Under the pieces are notes generated by a model that did no database searches, was not told the origin of the DNA, and was given only the letters and a program-made list of their open reading frames with translations. Shown here piece after piece: positions 6,501 to 11,107 of a stretch of DNA of 11,107 nt (the first letter of the stretch is position 1; the number at the start of each line of letters is the position of its first letter). This stretch comes from Verrucomicrobiia bacterium (lineage in GTDB: Bacteria > Verrucomicrobiota > Verrucomicrobiia > Limisphaerales > JAUIHU01). The DNA lies in assembly GCA_030432175.1 (NCBI GenBank), contig JAUIHU010000084.1:1-11107 (forward strand), given 5' to 3'. The translations under genes and the position numbers were made by a program.

Positions 6501-6830
6501 CAGTGAAAAGGTGACCAAGGCCGGTTCGATTCCTGACAAAGGACCGCTGATCCAGGCGGTCCAGGAATCACCTGACTTACCGGAACCAACTTCCAGAATC
6601 GCGTGTCGGTATCCTGGGGGAGCCTGAGTCTGGATGATCATGCGCTGGCCGGACTCATCCAACTGCACATCAATCATCACCGGACGGGATCCGGATGCTG
6701 TTGTGGACAAAGGCATCGTGATGCAGAGAATCCGCAAAACAAACCTGAAAATTTTTTCCTTTAATATACCCGTCCAGTTCATACCCCTGCTTTCTACTTT
6801 CTTCATTCTGATCAATGAGCATATGCTCAT
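3597..6830 (-). CDS. DUF1800 domain-containing secreted protein with two inserted beta-sandwich domains
   Basis: A 1077-residue protein. A Sec signal peptide is likely (hydrophobic FVLRILCITMPL at 30-41, cleavage near TASG). Residues 49-130 look like a small beta domain. The DUF1800 core begins at HLLNRIAYGPSP (175-186) and continues with AEFWENHFT (445-453), NENYAREFFELFAFGVD (532-548), CFTGWT (562-567), FDPDQHDLGPKS (795-806), HPSTQEFICLKLIQKFVSDE (840-859) and GHRLGKVKTSIEYINSVIRAL (915-935). Two homologous insertions interrupt it, about 236-408 and 597-780, each with YFKGT, a W...GFGYGD/GIGYGD motif, YDD.(F/Y)VAYLNG and AIQGHNVS. The start is uncertain: residue 1 (6830) has no SD; residue 17 (6782) has AGGGG one base upstream and gives a better signal peptide. 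First gene of the pair with DUF1501. Function unknown. Confidence 0.93.
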   Translation of the reverse strand: MSICSLIRMKKVESRGMNWTGILKEKIFRFVLRILCITMPLSTTASGSRPVMIDVQLDESGQRMIIQTQAPPGYRHAILEVGSGKSGDSWTAWISGPLSGIEPALVTFSLPISGMPSSAPLFRARVGWELNPPVSSIFSGPEYFEAEELPPNGAFGSLTESEGQNNWDQTTKIGHLLNRIAYGPSPTSFREVSSVGVSQYIESQLSPGDGPENNSRLQYRLDALFEDYQPAEDTYLIQEEEIWSYFKGTEEPPANWRQPDFNASSWLTGPSGFGYGDGDDETLLEDMEYLEPEGNLPGQPGYRSLYIRKSFFLSQLDPEASLVLSMDYDDAFVAYLNGREIARSGINGLIPRHDQFASEGHEAGDPEEFVITNASGLLQSGENVIAIQGHNVSQGSSDFSLIPELIIRVPLDLPTQRRIKGIEELKEIPHIIGALSDRQLQAVLAEFWENHFTTDYDKVAEYLEDELDNSNGMAAMGEAQARSEAAQMEYEEYRFFHENALGYFGDLLLYSATSPTQLIYLDNVLNVKGAPNENYAREFFELFAFGVDNRYTQQDIEELSRCFTGWTIRKTWPEDRTSFPESALNPPLTSSVQVDDQLLLPLGRGWKYFKGTTEPTPLGNGTPGLAWTQPNFNDNTWLDGSTGIGYGDRDDATLLNDMRYNYTSVYIRRQFSVSDPDELEGFGLRINYDDGYVAYLNGVEIGRSPNMNEAGAPPRYNATAAYNREAVPGAEDFISLDAYVGLLNPAPEPNVLAIQGHNVSLTSSDLSLLPELVERKRLPGSIENGNPNGVWTFRFDPDQHDLGPKSLFEGTAWETHLPRNRVGLEGLRDALDIIDLAITHPSTQEFICLKLIQKFVSDEITLDSYHNGTAPADLMELMQNAIAAWNSTQPEGHIGTVMRAILDVEDQTTAFWHEGHRLGKVKTSIEYINSVIRALEADLTGVGLPELNDRLGMELFTRDDPDGWPEYGGDWMNTSMLLERVKFAQRLAAGEADGIRWVPTRLFANQGLRDTEAILDYFEEMLFQGAMHPSIRAALTEYANTDDNGNPDPLEATDRNFLRRATDLVALILSMPEIQKQ
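6815..6830. promoter_or_regulatory. Perfect 16-bp palindrome at the DUF1800 start
   Basis: ATGAGCATATGCTCAT reads the same on both strands. It coincides with the longest possible DUF1800 start codon. If translation begins at 6782 it would lie 33 bases upstream in the leader, a plausible operator for a dimeric regulator. No regulator gene is adjacent. Confidence 0.4.
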
Positions 6831-7009
6831 ATAAGCCGGGTTTATCTCTCCAGAATCCTCCCAGCCATGGTTATTGATTTTGATAAAGTTAATGCAGTTA
6901 TCGTGCCATTTTTAAGATGTTTCGACAATGAATTGGCGTTTAAGTTTCGAAAAACGCGGATTTTGTTTTTTGTTTCATGTAATGCGCGGGGCGCTTTATT
7001 TTCCAGCCC

Positions 7010-8119
7010 ATGCGTATCCTGATTGTGCCGGACAAATTTAAGGGATCTCTCCCCGCCGGGAATGTGGCGAGTTCTATTGCCCGTGGGTGGCGGAAAGTCA
7101 GGCCCGAAGATGAAGTCGTTGAAATGCCGATGAGTGATGGAGGAGACGGGTTCGGGCAGATTTTGGGAGATTTAATGGGCGCAACTGAGAAGAGATTGCA
7201 GACCCTGGACGCGGCGCATCGGGATGTAGACACTGGATGGCGGTGGATTGAGGCTTCAAAAACAGCAATCATTGAGTCTGCGGAAACGATAGGATTGGCC
7301 ATGTTGCCCAAGGGACACTTTCATCCGTTCCAGCTGGATACGCTTGGGCTGGCCAATGTTGTTCAAGACGCTGTGGCGGCTGGAGCGACTAAATTAATCA
7401 TGGGTGTTGGAGGCTCTGCGACAAATGATGGCGGGTTTGGGCTCGCTCGTGGACTCGGTTGGCGATTTCTTGATGAACAAGGGAAGGATTTAATGGAGTG
7501 GACGGAGCTGGATCGATTGCAATCCATTGAGCCACCTGAAAACAGGAAACTATTTCGGTCCGTGGTCGTTGCTCTCGATGTACAGAATCCTCTGCTTGGT
7601 ACGCACGGCGCTTCGCGGGTGTATGGTCCACAAAAAGGATTGTTGCCAGAAAACATGGAAGACGCTGAACGGCATTTGAAGCGACTGGCTCATGTCGTGA
7701 AGAAATCATTGGGAGTTGATCTGAAAAGCGCTCCCGGCGCAGGAGCAGCCGGTGGTTTGGGGTATGGATTACAGGTCTTTTTGGAAGCAAAGCCGAAATC
7801 TGGATTTGAAATGTTTGCTAAAGCTGCGTGCTTGAATCGGGAAATCCAGCAAGCAGATATTGTGATCACCGGAGAAGGAAAACTCGATAAATCGACAGTG
7901 ATGGGGAAATGTGTGGGTGAGGTGGCGGAGCGTTGCAAAAAGAAAAAGAAGCCTTGTCTGGCAGTGGGGGGAGCTTTAGAGGATCGGAAGAAGCTGGAGG
8001 AATTATTTGAGCACACATTGGCCCTGTCGGTGGATCTGACGACTGAAGAAGAGTCTTTCAAGAATCCAGGACACTGGTTGGAAATTGCTGGGGAGCAATT
8101 GGCGGGTCTTTCCGTTTGA
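7010..8119 (+). CDS. Glycerate kinase, type 1 (GlxK/GarK family)
   Basis: A 369-residue cytoplasmic kinase that phosphorylates D-glycerate with ATP; characterised bacterial members of this family mostly form 2-phosphoglycerate, feeding lower glycolysis. The whole family pattern is present: MRILIVPDKFKGSL at the N-terminus, SDGGDG (42-47), GVGGSATNDGG (132-142), DVQNPLLG (190-197), YGPQKG (205-210), PGAGAAGGLGYG (242-253) and TGEGKLDKST..GK (287-300). Length is normal and no key motif is missing. The ATG at 7010 gives the canonical N-terminus, but there is no clear SD. It is divergent from the DUF1800 gene across 179 bp in which I could not identify a convincing promoter. The next gene starts 33 bp downstream and may be cotranscribed. 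No glyoxylate or tartronate genes are nearby to indicate the glycerate source. Confidence 0.96.
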   Translation: MRILIVPDKFKGSLPAGNVASSIARGWRKVRPEDEVVEMPMSDGGDGFGQILGDLMGATEKRLQTLDAAHRDVDTGWRWIEASKTAIIESAETIGLAMLPKGHFHPFQLDTLGLANVVQDAVAAGATKLIMGVGGSATNDGGFGLARGLGWRFLDEQGKDLMEWTELDRLQSIEPPENRKLFRSVVVALDVQNPLLGTHGASRVYGPQKGLLPENMEDAERHLKRLAHVVKKSLGVDLKSAPGAGAAGGLGYGLQVFLEAKPKSGFEMFAKAACLNREIQQADIVITGEGKLDKSTVMGKCVGEVAERCKKKKKPCLAVGGALEDRKKLEELFEHTLALSVDLTTEEESFKNPGHWLEIAGEQLAGLSV

Positions 8120-8152
8120 AGTTCTGACAGATTACTTTTAATGTAGCGAACT

Positions 8153-8725
8153 ATGAATTGGTTGGCTTATGCATTGATCACTGTTGCGTCCTGGGGACTC
8201 TATGGCGCTTACCTCCACCAGGGACAGGTCGCTATGGGCGATCCTGAGAACGGCCGATACAAGGCCTTCCTGTTTGTGGGATTGGCATACTTTCTAACAG
8301 CCGTGCTGGCTCCGCTTATTATGTTGTCCTTTAAGGAAACCTCCTGGTTGTATCCAGTCAAAGGTGTGGGTTTGTCATTGTTCGCCGGGATCCTTGGAGC
8401 AGTCGGCGCATTTTCTGTATTATTGGCATTTGGAGCCAAGGGTTCACCCGCTGTGGTAATGTCCATTGTCTTTGCCGGAGCGCCTGTAGTCAACGCGATG
8501 TACTCCATCATCAATCATCCACCGGCTGGCGGTTGGGGTGGGGTCAAATGGCAGTTTTACCTGGGAATCGCCATGGCTGCCGCTGGAGGATGTTTAGTTA
8601 CATTCTACAAGCCAACGCCTGCGCCGAAGAAACCACAGACCGCGCAAGTCCAGGAGCAAGCAGCGGCAATGACTGCTCCAGTCCAGGATGATTCCAAGCC
8701 AGTGACGGTCAAAGTATTGGACTGA
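8153..8725 (+). CDS. Small EamA-like integral membrane protein (five predicted helices)
   Basis: A 190-residue membrane protein. Hydrophobic segments lie at about 3-21, 39-60, 72-94, 99-120 and 134-152, followed by a Pro/Ala/Gln-rich hydrophilic tail of about 38 residues. The opening ...TVASWGLYGAYLHQGQ and the stretch SPAVVMSIVFAGAPVVNAM resemble half of an EamA/drug-metabolite transporter, whose usual form has ten helices from two EamA repeats. A half-size protein would have to dimerise if it transports. The ligand is unknown. No SD precedes the ATG. It follows the glycerate kinase by 33 bp in the same direction, so coexpression is plausible but a functional link is speculative. It could equally be a verrucomicrobial family of unknown function. 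Confidence 0.8.
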   Translation: MNWLAYALITVASWGLYGAYLHQGQVAMGDPENGRYKAFLFVGLAYFLTAVLAPLIMLSFKETSWLYPVKGVGLSLFAGILGAVGAFSVLLAFGAKGSPAVVMSIVFAGAPVVNAMYSIINHPPAGGWGGVKWQFYLGIAMAAAGGCLVTFYKPTPAPKKPQTAQVQEQAAAMTAPVQDDSKPVTVKVLD

Positions 8726-8729
8726 ATTC

Positions 8730-8793
8730 AACCGCAGATTAGCGCAGAGAGAAGAAAAAGCATAATCTGTGGAAATCTGTGAAATCTGTGGTT
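8730..8793. repeat. Short interspersed repeat with inverted ends and AATCTGTG triplet
   Basis: The ends AACCGCAGATT (8730-8740) and AATCTGTGGTT (8783-8793) are inverted repeats with one G/T wobble. Inside the right half AATCTGTG occurs three times (8764, 8774, 8783). This kind of sequence is a familiar dispersed repeat in several bacterial phyla. It separates the membrane-protein gene from the CoA ligase and begins four bases after the stop. No gene or promoter was recognised in the remaining bases up to 8855. Confidence 0.75.
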
Positions 8794-8855
8794 AATCCAT
8801 GCTCTGTAGAAGGGTCGGTTTGCTTTCTGTTTAATATTCAGATTCAATAGGATTA

Positions 8856-10172
8856 ATGTCCTTGTTGAATCGAGATCAAATCCGTTCCCTTCAGTCCGAA
8901 GCGTGTCAGCGTCTGATCGAAACGACGTTGGGGAGCAATCCTTTTTATCATCAGCTTTGGACTGATGCTGGTGTAGATATCGATCAGTTGCGTCATGCTG
9001 ATTTTCCAGGCGGATTACTTCAACTGCCTTTCACCGAGAAATTTCAGCTCGTAGAAAACCAGAAACTTCATCCGCCCTACGGGACCAATCTCGCTTATCC
9101 AGTTGCCAGATATTCACGCTTGAACCAAACCAGCGGGAGCACAACAGGGAACCCTATTCGCTGGTTGGACACTCCAGAAAGTTGGAACTGGATGTTGGAT
9201 AACTGGATCGAAGTTTATCGGTCTGCAGGTGTAACTTCAGAAGACCGAATCTACTTCGCCTTTTCTTTTGGGCCTTTTCTTGGATTCTGGACCGCTTTCG
9301 AAGCTGCTTCAAAAATGGGAGCAATGTGTATTCCAGGCGGTGGATTGAACAGCTCGGCTCGATTGAAAATGATTTTTGACAATCAGGTTACCACACTTTG
9401 CTGCACTCCAACCTATGCGCTTCGTCTAGCTGAAGTCGCAGAACAGGAAGGTTGGGAGTTAAATAAAGCGCCCGTACAGACATTGATTGTCGCGGGTGAA
9501 CCCGGAGCGAGCATTCCGTCCACTCGCGCCAGAATTCAGAGACTGTGGCCAACGGTAAAAATCGTGGATCATCACGGAATGACCGAAGTTGGTCCGGTGA
9601 CTTATGAATGTCCTCGTCGCGTTGGTTCTCTGCATGTGATAGAGTCCGGTTACTATACGGAAATCATCAACCCCAAAACTTTAAAACCAACTGAACCCGG
9701 AAAGATGGGAGAACTGGTTCTGACTACATTGGGGCGTGTCGGATCACCCTTGATTCGATACCGCACTGGGGATTGGGTTCGCAAGTCCGCTAATACAGGT
9801 TTTGTATGTGATTGCGGACGATCCGAGATTTTATTAGAAGGTGGAATCCTGGGTCGAGTCGATGACATGGTTATCATTCGCGGTGTTAATGTTTTCCCTG
9901 GAGCTGTTGAAGAAGCGCTTCGTCGAGCCCCTGGATTAGCTGAATACCGTGCAACGATTACTGAAACCGATTCATTGACCGACCTGAAGATTGAAATCGA
10001 ACCCCTTCCAGAGGCAGATCCACAAAAGTTGCGTCAAGATGTCCATCGAGAAATCCAAACCATGTTTGCGTTGCGGCCTACAATACAGCTCGTGGAACCA
10101 AATTCCCTGCCGCGATTTGAAATGAAAGCAAAACGCTGGTTTAAACAATCAGCAAACTCTCACTCTCATTAA
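8856..10172 (+). CDS. Phenylacetate-CoA ligase-like adenylate-forming enzyme (PaaK family)
   Basis: A 438-residue AMP-binding enzyme of PaaK-like length, expected to activate a carboxylic acid as an acyl-adenylate and transfer it to CoA in the cytoplasm. Motifs in order: QTSGSTTGNP (91-100, phosphate-binding loop), GEPGASIPSTR (214-224), HHGMTEVGP (239-247), GELVLTT (285-291), RYRTGD (301-306), and the hinge region GRVDDMVIIRGVNVFP (333-348). The C-terminal LPRFEMKAKRW supplies the likely catalytic lysine (K424 or K426). CDCGR at 318-322 matches the short Cys motif of many PaaK-like proteins. No paa oxygenase or beta-oxidation genes adjoin, so phenylacetate is not established as substrate; an aryl or other acid is equally possible. 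Start: ATG at 8856 with AGGA only three bases upstream. It ends in SHSH. Confidence 0.92.
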   Translation: MSLLNRDQIRSLQSEACQRLIETTLGSNPFYHQLWTDAGVDIDQLRHADFPGGLLQLPFTEKFQLVENQKLHPPYGTNLAYPVARYSRLNQTSGSTTGNPIRWLDTPESWNWMLDNWIEVYRSAGVTSEDRIYFAFSFGPFLGFWTAFEAASKMGAMCIPGGGLNSSARLKMIFDNQVTTLCCTPTYALRLAEVAEQEGWELNKAPVQTLIVAGEPGASIPSTRARIQRLWPTVKIVDHHGMTEVGPVTYECPRRVGSLHVIESGYYTEIINPKTLKPTEPGKMGELVLTTLGRVGSPLIRYRTGDWVRKSANTGFVCDCGRSEILLEGGILGRVDDMVIIRGVNVFPGAVEEALRRAPGLAEYRATITETDSLTDLKIEIEPLPEADPQKLRQDVHREIQTMFALRPTIQLVEPNSLPRFEMKAKRWFKQSANSHSH

Positions 10173-10232
10173 TTTAGATATATTCTATTCAACGATTCAA
10201 AGCCTTCTCATATTTATGTCAATCGGAACGCT

Positions 10233-10247
10233 TTGAACGATGTTCAA
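10233..10247. promoter_or_regulatory. Perfect inverted repeat TTGAAC-GAT-GTTCAA
   Basis: Six-base half-sites around a three-base centre lie 24 bases upstream of the ABC ATPase start, in the 99-bp gap after the CoA ligase. The position suits an operator. The spacing differs from described LexA boxes, so no regulator is named. No clean promoter was identified with it. Confidence 0.35.
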
Positions 10248-10271
10248 CATACGTCCATCTAATATCATATA

Positions 10272-10970
10272 ATGTCTGACGAACCTTTGATTCAACTGCA
10301 GGAAGTGACCAAAACCTACGAGTCTGGAGCAGATCAGGTGGAGGTTTTGAAATCCATTAACGCTTCAATCCGCGCCGGCGATACTGTTTCCATTATGGGG
10401 CCATCCGGTTGCGGTAAAAGTACACTGCTGAATCTGATTGGGGCTTTGGATACTCCTTCTTCGGGCGAGATTCGAATCGACGGGAATTCTCTAGGTGGCA
10501 TGTCAGAGTCAGACCTGGCTTCATTCCGGAATCGAAAGATTGGATTCATTTTTCAAAACCACCATCTGCTCCCCCAACTCTCTGCCTTGGAGAATGCATT
10601 GCTGCCAGCGCTGGCCAGTTCCGGAGCATCTTCTAAAGAAATCCAGGACCGAGCTGTGAATCTCATCAAACGTGTCGGACTGGAATCCCGAATGCACGCT
10701 CGCCCAGGCCAGCTCTCAGGTGGAGAGAGACAACGTGTTGCTGTAGCCCGTGCGCTCGTTTTGAGTCCATCCATTCTGCTGGCAGATGAACCGACCGGAG
10801 CCCTGGATCAAAAGACAGCCGACAGCTTGGCGGAATTGTTATTGGAATTAAATCAGGAAGAAAAAGTTGCGTTGATCACGGTGACCCACTCCCCGGATCT
10901 GGGAGCCAGAATGCAACGGCGTTTCAAATTGAACGGTGGCAAATTGGAAGAAGCTCAGTCTGAGAAATAA
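10272..10970 (+). CDS. ABC transporter ATP-binding protein, LolD/MacB type
   Basis: A 232-residue nucleotide-binding subunit that powers a membrane permease by ATP hydrolysis at the inner face of the cytoplasmic membrane. Walker A GPSGCGKST (43-51), Q-loop Q95 in FIFQNHHLLPQLSALEN, signature LSGGERQ (148-154), Walker B ILLADEPTG (168-176) and switch His H206 in TVTHS are all present. The FIFQ..HLLP..SALEN pattern and short length are typical of the LolD/MacB/FtsE-like group, which drives mechanotransmission rather than classical import. The ATG at 10272 has no SD. The partner permease begins 30 bp downstream. In this group the cargo can be lipoproteins, peptides or other exported compounds, and the sequence does not decide. 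Confidence 0.96.
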   Translation: MSDEPLIQLQEVTKTYESGADQVEVLKSINASIRAGDTVSIMGPSGCGKSTLLNLIGALDTPSSGEIRIDGNSLGGMSESDLASFRNRKIGFIFQNHHLLPQLSALENALLPALASSGASSKEIQDRAVNLIKRVGLESRMHARPGQLSGGERQRVAVARALVLSPSILLADEPTGALDQKTADSLAELLLELNQEEKVALITVTHSPDLGARMQRRFKLNGGKLEEAQSEK

Positions 10971-11000
10971 TCCGTTGAGCAAACGAAGGAAACTTCAATT

Positions 11001-11107
11001 ATGACTTTCTGGAAACTGGTTTTAAGAAATCTCTGGAGTCACCGCCGAGCGCATTTTGGCGCGTGGCTTGGAGCCGTAGTCGGAGCCACTGCTCTTAGCG
11101 GCGCTTT
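11001..11107 (+). CDS. ABC transporter permease, MacB/FtsX family (partial, runs off window end)
   Basis: Only the first 35 codons are present. They read MTFWKLVLRNLWSHRRAH and then the beginning of a hydrophobic segment, FGAWLGAVVGATALSGA. A charged amphipathic start ending in HRR just before the first membrane helix is typical of LolC/MacB/FtsX-type permeases. The start is supported by GAAGGA at 10985-10990, ten bases upstream. It sits 30 bp after the ATPase gene, so the two form an operon. The extracytoplasmic domain and remaining helices lie outside the window. Confidence 0.85.
   Translation, partial: MTFWKLVLRNLWSHRRAHFGAWLGAVVGATALSGA

Noticed and set aside
6831..7009. Promoters or a riboswitch in the divergent region before glycerate kinase
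   Set aside because: I could not find a -35/-10 pair with acceptable spacing on either strand, nor a recognisable aptamer; the T-rich stretch near 6961-6980 is not enough.
8730..8793. Intrinsic terminator after the membrane-protein gene
   Set aside because: The inverted ends are 42 bases apart with an A-rich interior and no T-tract; it fits a dispersed repeat better.
10233..10247. LexA (SOS) box
   Set aside because: The GAAC/GTTC half-sites are three bases apart, not the four of the Gram-positive-type box, and they face the wrong way for a TGTTC-N4-GAACA type site.

Overview
The window looks like chromosomal DNA of a Verrucomicrobiota bacterium, possibly Opitutae-like; a related planctomycete is a less likely alternative. 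The reasons are a secreted DUF1800/DUF1501 gene pair, a DUF1800 protein carrying inserted beta-sandwich domains, many genes with weak or absent Shine-Dalgarno (SD) sequences, and intergenic spaces full of short hairpin repeats. The assignment rests on gene content and style only; no rRNA or other marker gene is present.

Layout. (1) Positions 1-758 carry no convincing gene. They are a mosaic of interspersed repeats: a 109-bp unit at the left edge, a long inverted-repeat pair at 111-145/622-656, and a mirror-symmetric hairpin cluster at 248-451. (2) Positions 759-1799 encode a Rpn-family (PD-(D/E)XK, Transposase_31/YhgA-like) nuclease. Its tail has five 12-bp tandem repeats followed by an SD-like sequence and an in-frame TTG, the arrangement expected of an intragenic small protein (RpnS-like). 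(3) Positions 1800-2156 are again repeats, including a second copy of the 109-bp unit, so the Rpn gene lies between two direct repeats. (4) On the minus strand, 6830 down to 2157, a probable two-gene operon encodes a large secreted DUF1800 protein and then a Tat-exported DUF1501 protein. (5) A short divergent region (6831-7009) leads to plus-strand genes: a type-1 glycerate kinase (7010-8119), a five-helix EamA-like membrane protein (8153-8725), a repeat element (8730-8793), a PaaK-like adenylate-forming CoA ligase (8856-10172), and a LolD/MacB-type ABC ATPase (10272-10970) followed by the first 107 bases of its presumed permease, cut by the window end.

How the genes may work together. The DUF1800/DUF1501 pair is a recurrent exported two-protein module of unknown biochemical role. 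Glycerate kinase and the small EamA-like protein are 33 bp apart and may share a transcript, but I see no clear pathway link. The CoA ligase has no phenylacetate catabolic neighbours, so its substrate is open. The ABC ATPase and permease are clearly one transporter. The observations most worth following are the possible gene-within-gene in the Rpn locus, the repeat-bracketed setting of that locus, and the two domain insertions in the DUF1800 protein.
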